A stretch of DNA of 64,000 nucleotides, taken from the NCBI GenBank assembly GCA_911728435.2, contig OU452199.1:38513253-38577252 (forward strand). The letters are read 5' to 3'. The notes under the pieces are model-generated. The model was not told where the DNA came from, did not search any database, and worked only from the letters and a program-made list of their open reading frames with translations. The translations under genes were made by a program, and so were the position numbers. The stretch comes from Apoderus coryli. Its lineage: Eukaryota; Arthropoda; Insecta; Coleoptera; Attelabidae. Positions 14,301 to 29,300 of the stretch are shown here, in pieces. Positions within the stretch are counted from its first letter, which is position 1; the number at the start of each line of letters is the position of its first letter.

Positions 14301-17300
14301 AGTTTGGTATTGGAGTATAACGCCAAAGGTAAATCCTCCTGTTGAAAATACATTTGTTGAAGAAAATGTAGGTACTTTCATCAAAAAACATAATAAATTC
14401 ATAGACATATTTCTACTTCAAATATTGTCTCCTACCTCCACAAACAAAAATCTAGTCGCTTCGCTTCAGTTGAGTTTTTGACAACTTCTAATTCTTTAGC
14501 ACGTTTCCATGCGACTACTTTATGCAGAAAAGACATAAGTTAACAACAAATTATGATAAACAGAAAAACTTAAGAAGTGTAGTTTTTTTTCAATCATAGA
14601 AGATCTCGCACTTCGGTCAAAATTTTGAATGCACTCCTGTATTTCAACTTTCAAGCAAAGATAGAGTTTACAAATCACACTACATTAAATGATTCAATTA
14701 ATAAAGATAATTTCATTTGTGTACTACAATTTAACTGTAAAATCTAAAATATTTAAACTATGGGTACTTATGGCTATTTGATTAGTTTGACCTTGTTCGC
14801 CATAGCTATGTTTGCAATTCAACAACAATTTATTGTATTTTGTTGTGTGAAATATCGTATGATTCTACCAGTAATTACTAAAATGGCCGTGTCTATTTTC
14901 TATAGGACGAAACAGCAATATTATGAAGACAAAATAGTGATAATGATTTTTCTTAAAATGATTAATGAAATACTTAGTTAATCTTGATTTAAATGCCCAT
15001 GATATTAATCATATTTTAAATACCACTTTCGGATAACACCTATAGGTAATTTAAAAAACTTTTCGTGCACGCCAATTTAATGCTATGAAATATAAAATCA
15101 TGATGTATTATTGCTGATATTTAATTAAGCATCGTGACTCCGATTCGTCATATAATTTACAACTTTCATCCATTGTTTTTATAGCCAACTCAATTATTCA
15201 TTATCTATCGTGAGTAACAAAACCAAAGGTAATTTGATCTAACTTTACGATTAGTATAACAAAAAAAAATAACAGCGGTAGAGCTTTTCTGCAAAATTGT
15301 ACATAAACATAACAATTTGTATCTATTATAAAACAGTTTTTGTTTATTTACGCTGAATACCAACGTACGCAATAGAATTCCTATTGGAAAACGTTTATTA
15401 TATCATGAATGATAAACTATCATTGTTTCGAGTTAAAACTCGTTGTCAAAATGACACTTAATAATATTAATGAATAACAATTAATGTTAAATTTATTTTG
15501 AACCATCCAACTTTTATTTGCAACACTTTTTTCTAAAACATCAAATGAAAAAGTTAAAGGAGGGGTACATTTATAACCGGACACCCGGTACAGGCCTATT
15601 TCCAGTGGAACTGGAAGAGAGCTATATTTTTAAAACATTTTAGCCGAATTGTCCACATCGATATTAGGATTATTCCAATTTTTTAATATTTTTTAAAGAA
15701 TAATTTACGAGACATTATTCGTCACATTTTTTGTCCTTGGGACACTCTGTATATCACCTGATTTATTATAGTAAACAAGAAATCCCTTTGGGATTTCCCA
15801 GTCGTTTTGTGGTAGTCTTTACTATGATAAAAGTCATTGAGGGTTATAAAAAAAATCGTATTTTTTTTTATTAATTTTTTTTTGTAATTTTCTTTTTCAA
15901 TTTTTTTTATTAATTTTTTTGAATTTTTTTTTTGTAAGTTTTTTTTACTAATTTTTTTTTGAATTTTATTTTTTCATTTTTTTTTATTAATTTTTTCTAA
16001 TTTTTTTTTTTAATTTTTTATTTTTTTTAATTTTTTTTTAATTTTTTTCTATTTATTATTTTTTTAATTTTTTTTTTTAATTTTTGAATTTGTATTAAAA
16101 AAATAAAAAAAAACAAAAATATAGTAAACCTATGGAATTATACAGATCCTTTTCATGCTTATTTATCCACAAACCAAGAGATAAACTCGTGAACTGGTCG
16201 TACTATGTAGTTAATATTATAAGTATCATACATTAAATAATAAAATAAAATGTTAACACCGTGTTAAACTAAGTATTACGATACAAAGTATAATTACTTA
16301 CCGCAGTAGGTTGTTTTCAAGTAGACTCATTGCTATATTTAGCGGTTTAAAAACTATAATTATTATTTGATTCAATTTACCAAATCAGAAATGTATTAAT
16401 CAAAATCAACACCAGTGTTTTTTAGGTGTCAATTTAGAAAATTACTCATAATGAGAATAATAAGATAACAATTATTATTAGTATGTAGGTATTCTTTAAT
16501 TTTGGTTTCAATAGGGTTTACTATGAAATAAATCTATTAACAAACACCTGGATTTCAGATATAGGGATGCCGCCAGACACGAGAAATTTGTCGTCTCGTC
16601 TCGACATCAATTTATCTCGTCTGGTAGATACAATTAAACTTAGAACCGAAAATTCAGATGGGTCCATCGCATCGATACGTTTCTTAATTCAACCGTTTAG
16701 CATAATCTGATTTATCACTCTGAAATATTAAGGGTTTTTTATTTATTTATTTATTTAAGATACACTGCCCAGACAGATAAATAATCCAATTAAAGGTCAG
16801 GAAAAATTACAGAAAATTCTTAATATCTAACACTAAATTTATATTCTAAGAAACATATTTTTTATACAAGACAAAGTTGAATTAAAAATATCAATTTGCT
16901 CGGACACACAGTTACAAGTATGGCACATAATATAAAGGGGAACGCAACAACAAATTAGTACGCGGGGCCGGAAAGTAAAATACGATTCCGTTATACGTGT
17001 ACGTAGATTTGGGACACAAAAAGGAATCTGGCTTAAAAACTCTGGACAGTCAAGAAGTCCATTAATAATTTTAAAGAGCAATACTAGAGCGGAGTATTCT
17101 CTCCGAGTATTTAATGATACTAGATTAAAACGGTTTAGCAGTATATCATGAGGAAACTCAATGGATGGATAAACCCCATCAACCCGAAACCACAGCAACT
17201 TGGCAAAACGACGCTGGAATCGTTCAATATTAGTTATATGTATGGCATACATAGGATTCCATACTACAGATGCATATTCCAGTTTAGATCTGACAAATGC

Positions 17301-20300
17301 GATGAAAAGAACAATGAGTGTTTGAGGTGTCACAAACTCTTTCGAATTGCGCACAATAAAACCCAGACATCTATAGGATGCTGAAACTATATTATTGTAA
17401 TGATTAGTAAAGCTCAGTTTACCATCAAACCAAACACCTATATCTTTAAACTCATCACAAGTTGTTAATGGACTATTATTTATACAATATGAAAATTTGA
17501 CAGGGTTTATTTTCCGTGTATAGGAAACACTAAAAGATTTATCAATATTGAGATAAAGATTATTATTAGTTTTGCAGAAAAGACTTTATCTTTACTACTA
17601 AGATCAGATCCGTGGTACAAAAGACAATTTGGTTCTAAAGCTTCGTATGTCGTGATACAGAAGGCAAGGCATTTTAAAGGGATTCCTGTCAAAATTAATT
17701 GCTGGAAACGCTAAACAATCGATTCTTTACGCACTAAGTTTTGCGAACGTTCATTGGTCAGCAAGCAGTTACAATTTGAACCAATTGGGCAAATACAATT
17801 AAAGAGTAGGCTAATGTCAAGCCAACCACGACAGGCTATTTAATTGATATCAATGATTCGCCAATAATTTTCAAATATCTAAAGGTGTTGTTACAATAAT
17901 CAATCAGTTTGATCGTAGGCTCACCTAAGCGAAGCAAAATATTGTCTACCTACTGTAAATTTATCTATATAAGAGTCTAACCTTCTATATTCCAACCCAA
18001 ACACCAACCGCCCATAGTATGTAATGTTGTTCTGACTCATTTAGTAAACTCTCTCCACGATACGTGAAAACTGAAACCAGTTTTTGCACCTTTATTTTTA
18101 TTATTGTTTCATTTTTTTATTAATATAAACGTCTATTGTTGTATTAATGATTAAATAAGCGAAACGATCTTATTCAGTTGTGGAATAGTGTATGTTATGT
18201 TCTTCCCACAATATAACACTATACATATTTATATTTAAAACAGGAAACAACAAGGTGTATCCTATCTGATATAGAATAACTTTGTTACTATAGTTTTATA
18301 TTTATTACAATACCCGGTTCATAATCAAATGAGAATTAGAGAGTGTACGACTCACCCTAGTCTTTTTTACTGATTAGGTATCGCTAGCAGACTTCTTTCA
18401 TTTTATCTATTTGAGGAGGGTTTTTACTTCCCAGCTCTCCTGCAGCTTATCGTCCAAAGAATTAAGGCTGTTTGATCAGTTTCAAATTGCAAAGGCCACT
18501 TTGTGCATGACAACCAGCGCAATACGACTTTTGTGTCTTCTTTTTTCTCTGATTGCTTCTTTTAACTGTTCTCATATTACAGTGTAGTATTCTCCAGTTA
18601 TAGGTACTTAGACCTTTATCTTTATAATCAATGAATAGGATTCCTTCTGAGTTTCAAAATATGGTCGACGTGACCTTAAACTTCTTGATGTGCCTTTTTT
18701 ATGCCATTACATACAGTCCTACTTGGACTCAGGTTCATAATGATGACCCCAAGTTTCGCCTCTTGTTGTTATTAGAGGATTTGTTAATCCGGTCCAACAA
18801 ACTAGCCTTATCTTCAATACAGAGCACGTTGTTGTTTTTGTTTTGACATGAACATTCTCGGCGTCCATCTTGCACTGACCTTTGTTACGCCAATATGATC
18901 ATGCAGAATTTTAAAATTGATTGTATCTGGTGCTCCAAGCACTTCTACGACTTGTTTCTTCTTTAGCCAAGTATCTTTCAGTACATTTTTTCGGTTTTTT
19001 CAGTTTTAGGCTGGCGAATGATATTCTAAAGGGCTATCAGCATTGATCGCTGACAAAAATCATAACTCAAAACTCTCGTATTATGAAGTTTTACCATCAT
19101 TTTCGTAGTGAGCAGCCAAAAAATATAAAAAACTCTCTTTTACACCACAGTCGCAAAATGGCTCTAAATTCAACGAATGAAACAATTCGTAAACGAGTCG
19201 AAAACTATTTTTTAGAGACATTGTGTATTTTGCGAGATAATACGGAATAACCATAAAACCCAAAATCCGATTCACCTACCCAATAAATTTACATAATTTG
19301 TAGTAATGCTAAGCCTTTATTATACGATTTTTGTGTCAAGGTCGTCAAGTTGCCAAGTAAGAAACATGTGAACCAAGAGACCTCGTAAAATATGGCACAC
19401 AAATTTGTGAGTTATCAATTTGGAACGACATATTATATTGTGTTGCATGAGAAAAACCAACTACATAGATCATTCTACAAAAGCTTTATAATGTATTCAT
19501 GTTCTGTATAAAATTTTCCAAACTATTCAAACTCAATACATTTGGAAACGTTTCAGTTCATTTATTATTATTTACTGTCCAACTTACAAGTAGTACAATC
19601 GATAACTTAATATAGACCGAAAGCTTGAATGTTATTAAGTCTAATGACGGTTGGTTTCAAGCCCAACATCAGCTTAGCTGTTTATTTGAATGGATAAACT
19701 CCTTCGACGAGGAGGAGGAAGATTATATTTCCATTGCACGTTATGATCCTATGAATTCTCTTTTAGCCCCTTTTCGATCCGTAGAGTGCTCAAATTTTCT
19801 TCCCTTTAACCAGAGTCTTATTATTTTCCCCAAAATTTAGACGAAGAAGTTTACGACAATTTCTGCTTAAAATACAGTGACATGAGAACCCAGACATTGT
19901 TTTTGACCATTGGTGAACCAGGACGGTTCAATGATCCCTGCTAAGCATGGAAAGTTTGTTTAAAAAATTATGGAAGAGACATCATCGCTTTTCGGGGAAT
20001 CTTGCCGTTAACTTTCGAAACCCACTGCTTTTATCAACTGCGAAACCATTTCATCTGTCTCATCTGAAATGAGATTCAAAATGAACTAAAAGCTTAACTG
20101 ATTTAAGCACGTAACACCCAATGAAGCCAACTGGGTCGTTAATGTCCAAGAAACTGCCTTTCAAGAAGAGCTAAATGAGCCAAAAAGAAAGACACGTCCA
20201 TCTACAATTCAGGGTTATTCGAAAGTACACAAAACGGAGATTGGAGATATTAATAAGTTTTAATCACAAATTTCAGGAACAATAAACTAAATCTTCTCGG

Positions 20301-23300
20301 ATAACTCAAACACTGTGTCAAATTCAAGCTATAGAAAGTATATAAACAGCACAGCTTACTCGAAATGATATTTTTTGAAATATTTGATCCAGGAGGTGTA
20401 ATTTAAGCAAAAAAGCGTCTAAAGCCAGCCTACTGCATGTGGTATTCTTTTGCTATCGTTACATCAGATTAACTCAGTTTGAGCCACATCACTCTATACA
20501 TTTCACATGCCATTCAAATGTTACAATCCAATAACACCTCTATATAGGACCAAATGATTAATTGTGACGTCACCAACGAGAGTCAAAAGACACTAGTTGT
20601 GATTGTGATTATAGTTATACACTAATCAAATTGTTATCCTTATTCCTTGGCTAAATCTACCTTCAATGTTTTAAACAAGTTACAAAATTCTTCTAAGCTA
20701 GTAAGTTATTTATGTTTCAAAATTTCAAGTTTAATTTTCTCAATAAAAAAGATATTTTTACAAAAGGCGAAGTTGAAGCAGTGCTTCCGAACTTAACCTA
20801 AATTTAACTTATATTTTACCTTAAACTAAACTGAAAATAATACATTAATTTTTGTCGTGTATTTTTAACACCAATTCAAATAGTTAAATCTAAAAAAAAT
20901 TACATTTTAGATATTTTTTTTATTATACCCCTTTTTCTACTATTTACGAACGCCTATGTAAATAAAAATTTTATGCTGCATTTTGTAGGTTATCTTATAT
21001 CAAAGCTATATATAATTAACCAATTTTTCTGGTATATTTGGGAAACATTTTTTTTTTGTTTTTTACCCTTTTTTAGACTATTTTCGAACGCCTGTGTGCA
21101 CTAATTCTTTTATGTAACATTTTTTAGGTTATATTCTATCACAACGATGAAAAATTATTCCATATTTCGAATAAGTTTAGGAAGTAAATATTTTTTATGT
21201 TTTGACCCCTTTTCCACTATTTACGAACGCCTATGAAAGCGAACGCCTGTGACACATTTTATAGGTTATATTCTATCAAAGCTATATTAATATTTCTGCT
21301 ATGTTTTAGAAATACGTTTTTTTAAAATCTTTTTTACCCCATTTTACACTATTTTCGAACGCCAATGTAGTCTAATATTTTATATTCAATATTTTAGGTT
21401 ATATTCAATTAATTGCATATAAAATTATGCAGTATTTCAGATAGGTTTAAGAACTATGATTTTTTAAAATTTTTGAACCCTCTTTTAAACCCCTTGCCTA
21501 CGTTCAATGTTTCCCAAAATCTAATCAGCTCCTTGCCATGTCCAATAGTATTTTTGTCCAAATTTGGTTAAAATCTGTTAAGTAGTTTTTGCATTTCGTG
21601 GATACAGACAGACATTTTTTTAACTACTTATTTATGTATAAAATGAGCAAAAACAAGTATTTCCTGTGAAATAAAAAAAAAAATTTTTCCTTCATATATA
21701 TATTACATACACAGATCTAGAAACTTCCTAGATCTGTGATTACATATGAGCCCTCTAGATGCAAAACTGAAACATTTTCATATTTTGATATTAGGTGGCA
21801 ATAGTGGTCATGATTGAATTCATAATAAACCAAAACCTCGATACAGTAACAAATCTCGGAAAATTCAAGTAATAAATTGCATTCACCAAGTTTTGCACCC
21901 TAACGCTAGCAAAAACCTAGTTTTGCAACCTTTTATCAAAGAAAATATATTTCGCTGGTTATTTAAAAAAAAATTTATTAAGAAAAAATATAAAAAAGAA
22001 ATAAATGTTTAGGAACCAGTAATAATAATAAATATTGCGCTAATAATAACATAGTCTCGTAAATCGTAATAAAAACATCTAAACAGAAAACACCGGGAGT
22101 CACGTGAGGAATTGAGAGCCTGTCATTGGCCAAAGAGCAAAAAGCGAGTTTTGCACATATGTGCATGAAGCATAAGGAGAGTTATGCATCTAGGTGCTGT
22201 TTTTGAATTGAAAATTGTATGTGAATAAGCAAGTTTTGTATATGTTTCTCAACATATTTGGATAGAGACGAAAATTTGCTATAAGATAGGGTATTTAACT
22301 CGATTTTCACCATTTTTGCATTTACCCAGTTTTGCATCTAGAGGGCTCATATATGATATGGAGAGCTAATAATGAGACTCGGTACTTCCCTGAACATGAA
22401 CCAGTTTCTCGGAACCTATATAGAGAGTAATAAGTACCTGGCATAGAGAGTTGAGCCGGTGTCCATTATTATAACACAAATTGAATTTGCCGTTGGGCTG
22501 TGACGTCACACAAATTTTCAAGGTAAGAATTCGGTCCTATGTGCTTTAGGTGTTATTCAACAACCCCCAATATCTAAATACAATATTTTATCAAATATCA
22601 GATTAATGGGACATCGTGTTAGTAGGCAAAATTGGAGCATGCCGCAGGTCTCCCATATTACGATAGTGTAGTATAGTATGCGACGCTAGACGTTTGCGAC
22701 GCTGCACGTGTCGACTACAATACGTCTACGGTGCCGGTTGGGGAACGTCTCCATTATAGAATTTTATGATTGAAGTGTTGAGGAATTTTATTTTATAGTA
22801 AGCTATACCTTTTTTATTATGTCCGATTTTCAATACATTTAGTAGTAAATTAATTTATTATGTTATCAGCAACAGCGTAACTATTGATTTCATTCATTGA
22901 AACTTTATTATGTTATGCTCAATTGTTGAGCTCTGCTGTAAATTGGGGTTTGTTGAACTTTGTTAGTTTTTTTACGAGTATTTTATGTTATATTTATGTC
23001 ATAAAGAGGAAATGTAGGTCTATGGATTTTACATCATTTATACAGGGTGTCTCAGAAGTATTGCGAGAAATTTTAAAGGCAGTTAGTTCGATCCAAAACA
23101 AGACTAAAATGTTGTATACATTTTTTTCGTAAGGGCCATTAAAGTTTTACCCTGAAGATGAGTTTTTTCGTAATACTTACCTCCGAAACGGTGAAATCAA
23201 TTTCCATCATGTAAATTGTATTCTAAAAATTAAACTATCTTTAAGCGTTTTCGAAAATTTTTGAAAAAACAATTTTTTGCGAATTTAGTTTTTATTTATT

Positions 23301-26300
23301 TCTGACATTATCTTTACAGATATAAATAAATGAAAAGCCCTTTCTCATTGTAACTTTTCGAAAAGCATAAGATAGCGTTTAAAAATTTCCACTACGACGT
23401 TTCCTTTTTCAAAAACCATCATCAACTCGGTTTTTTTCAATACGGCCCTGGATTTTTTGCCATTTTGAGTTCAAAAATAGGTGGTATATCACACGTAAAG
23501 GTTTAGACAACTTTTCAGTTTTTTTAGCAGTTATTTAAAATTATTCAAGAAAAATCTCCATAGTTTGGCACTTATTTTGTGTAAAACATGCATCTCTGAG
23601 AAAGGCGTTTTTTTAAAAAGTACAAAAATTAAAAAACTGCGTTCAGAATAAAATGTTGTACTGAGACAGAAATAAATTGTCAAATAATAATAATAAATAA
23701 TTGTGAGTAACGACGAAAGAATGTTTTTGCAAAACTTCTTTGCATTAAGTCAGTTAAGTGCGAAAGTATGTCCTTTTTTCTTGAATAATTTTAAATGACA
23801 GCTAAAAACACTGAAAACTTTTTTAAACCATTACGTGTGATATACCACCTATTTTCGATTTGAAAATAGCTTTATATTTAACAATAAAAAACCAAGGCCG
23901 TATTTACAAAAACCAGGTTGATGAGGGTTTTTCAAAAACGAAACGTCGTAGTGCAAATTTGTACACGCTATCTTATTTTCCTCAAAAAGTAACAATGAGA
24001 AAGTGCTTTTAATTTTTTTATATCTGTAAAAATAATGTCAGAAATAAATAAAACCTAAATCGCAAAAAATTGTTTTTCCAAAAATTCTCGAAAATGCCTA
24101 AAGTTAGTTTAATGTTGAGAACACCATTTAAAAGGTGTTTAAATTGTACAACTTTTCTCTAGTTTAACCGACATTGTAACTCCTACCGTTTCCAAGATTC
24201 CAATGCTATCCCATTCTTATCTTAGACACAGTGTATAATGGACATTAGTGAGCAACTCTTAAATTAATGTCTTTAAATCTAAATTAGCTTTTTAAAATAC
24301 TAAATTTAAGAATGTAACTCCTAACAGAGGCGTTAGCAATAACACCGAAACAAAACCCATAGGACGGAAATACCGAGTCTAATTATTATTATTTTTTAAT
24401 AAATTTACTGTCTGTTCATGAAATATTCCTCAAGTAAAGGAACGAATTTAAATTCTAATATTCTATGTGCGTGTTGTCCTATGTAGAGGTGTTATTAGCG
24501 ATAGTCTATATATTTATTATGTTAACTATAATAAACCGCACTTCTCTTATTCACTCTAATCTTCAACGAAAACAGGGTAAATCCTAGGCCAGGATTTGTG
24601 ACAATCAAAACAAGTGTAAAATATGCCATGTGTTTTAACATACGTTTAAATAGTCAGCGCACTGCAACGTTTACTTTTGTTGAGGCGTCTTTGAAGAGAA
24701 ACATTTTTAAAATAGTTCCCAAATCGTCACTTTTTTCATTAAAGTAAAGTCAGTAGAAAAGAAAACAGATTTGTGTGTTTTTCTTATGGAATCTACTCGG
24801 TTAAACAATATACCTACTTACAATGCTTTGCTGCCAGAATGTCTTTGAAATTATATCTATCCTACGCCTCGTACTTATTATTTCTGCAATAGCAATTTCA
24901 AGGATCGCCGTTGCCACACTTTATTTGAAAATTTTCACCATCGTCAGTCACGTACTCATTAATTGCGTAATACCGAAATCAATCGAGCAATCCGACATCT
25001 ATTTATACCCCCAACCCAAGTCCAAATGCGTGATTAACCCGAAAAACTAAATTGGGCAAGCTTTATTTTATTTTTCAAAAATATTAACGTTCTCAAATAT
25101 AGTTAATTTTTATACCAGCTTAAACTAAATCTGATAACAATGCTAAAATCCTCATCGCTGGAAATTACGACAATTATGACAAGTGACTTATATCATAAAT
25201 AAATTTGATTTGGCTAAACAAATTTCCTATAATTTATTATTTATTTAAATAAAATAACGAACAATCAGCTGGAAATCTTGTTTATAAATAAAGTACGACT
25301 TATTTTCAATGTAGAACATGCTGATAAAGTTGCCTTCCTAAATTCGAGACAACCTGTATACTAGCAGGCTCATGTGACCCGTTATTAAATTCGAGTGGAT
25401 CTACGGTTATAACATAGAATAAGAAAGCTACGCTAGCGTAGCTTACTTATTCTATGGTTATAAGTAACCGGGAAACGGTCAACTAATCCATCGATATAGC
25501 ACCAAAACTTCTTATAAAACCTTTCAGGTACTTCCCGATTGTCATTGAATATAACAACCGAGATAACCCGCAAAACCATCGAATTTGGAACACCCTGTAC
25601 AGTAAATCTCGATATTTAACACACCATGTGGTATCTCGCGTTCAATAATAAGTTAGAAGCAGCGAATATTAACTATTTAAACTGTGTTAGAAGTGAGTTT
25701 AAAATAACAATTTACCAAACAACATAATTTAATTTAACAGTTGCGATTGTAACAAAACTATTTAGGTATATCTATACTCTATACCAATATGTTTCTATAT
25801 TTTTCTTTAAAAGTGTTTCTCATTTCTTTTCATATTAGCATTTTAGTCCTTTCATTTTACAAAGTTACTGTCCCTTATTTGCTACTAAAGTAAAGAAAGT
25901 TGCCATATGTACATTTAAAATACATAAAATGTTTATGTCTGCATCGTCGAGACAAAATGTTTTCTCCACCATACATGCCTACATTTGCCAAGTTATGCAT
26001 TGGTTATCGCCATATTAGGATTTGTTACGTAGGATTATCAATGTATTTACATTTACATGTAGTAAATACCTACTTTCGATTATTTTAATCACGCTACCAG
26101 TGCCGTGGTAACTCATCCCATTTGTATTAGTGGGTACGATTTATTGACTTTACTTGAGTAGTAATAGTTACTATTTAGAATAATGCTGTATTGAAACATG
26201 TAACATGTTTATATCACAGCATAACGCATTTTTTATGCTGTGCTTATATATCGACGAGTGGATCAGCGCAGTAAAAACTTTAAGGGTTATTTAGCTTTTG

Positions 26301-29300
26301 CATCCATTATTTTGTGACTGTGACGGTGCGCAACAAACGAGGAACAAGCGAACTGGCGACCGACAGTGCTTTCAAAGATTAATGTACATTAATCATTAAT
26401 CTTTGCTGCTATTATACCTAAGTAATACGTTTTTATTAACTTTAATAATTTTACTTTCCACAGGGAAAGTATTGTGAACGGGCTAAAAAACATACCAGAC
26501 AAATTGCCTAACTAACTATAATATAAACTTTTGATTTTTGATATACCTAACATAACCTACAAAATGCAGCATAAAAAAAACTTGTTCATAAATAGTAGAA
26601 AAAAGGTCAAAAAGTTAGCTTGTAATAATGATATATTTAGCCTTTTAAGTAGTTGAATTGGTGTTAAAAATACACGACAAAAAATGTATGTACCATAGTC
26701 GTCCGTGAAAAAAAAATAGCTGATGTCTACAATAAAAAAATATATATTTTATTTGGAAATATCAGGACACTTACGAGAAAGGTATTAAAAATATTTCTTT
26801 TACACTTAAATATAGAGAGTTATTCGTGCCTCGGGGGCAACAGTTTAATTTTAAATAGTTTTAAGAAATTGTGAAACAAATAAAATAAGTAGGTAGGTAC
26901 CTACCCGTAAATTATATTTCGCCTTGTCCAGGTATATTTAAATTTAAATTAAAAAAAATACGTTTGATTGATATTGAATTTAATTAATAATTTATTTAAA
27001 CTCCATTTAAGCATAACTCAAGGATTCAGAGAAAAAAACTAAGAGGATTAGTAAGTTATTTCTTGACCTAAATGACGAGCAGCTAATGATTGAACACCGT
27101 TTATTTAATTATTGATTAAATTATTTCTCTATAACATTCTTAATCTGGAAATTACTCCGATATAATAAGCTTTATATTTTTTTATTATACCAAGCCTAGA
27201 TTTTTATATTAATTAGTTGATTGAAAGATATATTTAGAGATTAGTTTCTTAATAAGAAATTCAAATCCACCCATCCAAAAATAAAGTATAAATATTTAAT
27301 TAAAATCAATATTCACCTGAGAAGTAAGTGAAAATACTAAATGAAATTTCTATTATATTGTTAAGTTTCTTTATCGGTCATTGTTTTATGAACACATACT
27401 TAACAAAAAAGATCAATTTTTGTGTAAAGATTTAATGGTTATAAGTATGGTTCAACCTATTCAATATTTGTTTTATTTTTAATCCATTAAACTTATTACC
27501 AAAACTAATATTTCATTTTCGAAAAGTGTATTTCAAAAATTGCAATCTTCAAAATGTTTGCATTTAAAAACATTACAACGTTTCGGCAAGTTAGGTACAT
27601 TTCTAAAATTTTAAAATGGTTGAATAAATTGCACTCTAGATTAGTTTTTTGTATATAAAAGTTAATTTAAAAAATGCATTTGCTAGCAGCAGCTGTTAAA
27701 AATGAAATAAAACTAATTAAAAATGTGTAAAGGATAACGTGAAAGAACGTGGGTATTAAAGTTTTTGTTGCATATTGATCAAATAGAAATTTAAAGCTTA
27801 TGCTAAAAATTTGATTGCCAATATAATTTCTAAGGAAAAAGCACATCGTAATTAAACAGAAATTGGTACTCAATATTCCAAACAACACTTTATTAGCTTG
27901 AGACGTCTTGTTAAAAATCAGACTAAGGATGCCTAGGTATTTCAGACACAGAGAGTAAGATTCAGTCTATTCCCACCAGATTCTAGTCGTGGTGGCTCAA
28001 GAATTCCTGGTACCATAATCTATGTGCAAAAGTGACCACAAAAAATGACCAAATAATTTTTAACTTTCAATATACCTACCACTAGAGTTTTTCAACCGAA
28101 ATCTAAAAACTACAATATTTAAAAAATCTCAAATGGACAGGGAGATATTACGTTACATTTTTAAGTCCTACTTCTTACTTTTAATAGTCAACAATGACAT
28201 GTAGAATAGTTAACCTCACCACACCAGCATGCTTTATATTTCAATAATTGAAAATGATTTTTCCGTTTTCATTTTCAATTTAATTTTGAATGGTCCTAGG
28301 ATAGGTACAATCAAAGATTAATGTACATTAATCTTTGGTACAACCAAACTGGTTTTATGTTGGGCTTAAAATACTTTACAGTAGAAATATAATCTTGAAC
28401 TGAATCGTTAACCCTACTGTTCTAAATTTAATGACTCCGTTAAAAACCAGGTTGATTTATTTTGTTTTCACAAGCATAGTCGTATATCGAACGTAAAAAT
28501 TGACAGCGGTTGTTTTTATGATTTGGTTTGTACAGGTCGCAATTATCGTGCACTTCTGCAGCTGCTGATCATCAGCTGATTTTTTTGTAACTAAACGTGG
28601 TTATCCAATAAAGAATAATGAGCTTTCATCTTATAAATATATTAAATATAAGGGTGTTTCCGTCTCTTTGCCTATCGTCGTTGTTAATTATACATAGTGA
28701 TTCACGGTGGATGGTATATTAGAAGTTTTAGGAAAACTAACGATACGATTGTTTTGAAACCTTGAGTGATTGATTACTTAGGACAATCCAATCTATCGGT
28801 GATATACTACTACTGAGTTGCATATTTTTCATTCGTTTATATACAGGGTGTTTTAAAAAGACGTGACAATATTAAAGGGGATGATTTATCAGGTCATTTT
28901 ATGAAAAAAAGTTCCCATAAACAACGTGTTAAAGTTTTTTTGAAAATACCCTCGGATACATGAATCCAATCTTTTCCTCATTGACTGGCAAATTCTCAAT
29001 AATACGATTCCTGAGGTTCTCCAAATTTTTTACAAGAGTAGCGTAACCTAAGGTGGCCCCACATGAAAAAATCCAGTGGGTTTAAATCCGAGGATCGTGC
29101 AGGTCATAAGTGAGGTCCACCTCGGCCAATCCAGCGATTTTCGTATGTTTCTTCTCGAGAAACATTAAATAGTTTCTACACGTGACACTATATACAGGGT
29201 GTACTATTTAATACAAGAAAGTTGAAATAATTAAGTTAAAATAATTATTTCATGGGAAACGGTGACAGTTATAGTATAGGAAAGCCTAATACCATTTTAA

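Larger units (their letters stand above)
20530..22557. mobile_element. Composite 2-kb element with inverted ends holding a CRE-like core
   Basis: The left end (20530-20572) has AATAACACCT, TAGGACC and TGACGTCAC. The right end (22500-22557) has the same three motifs in inverted order. Inside are a diverged copy of the 544-bp satellite (20838-21660) and a MITE (21744-22353). No transposase is present. Confidence 0.6.

Noticed and set aside
22640..22760. CpG-rich patch with CACGTG and CGACG words as a promoter
   Set aside because: No TATA, no adjacent ORF and flanked by repeats; not enough to support a promoter.
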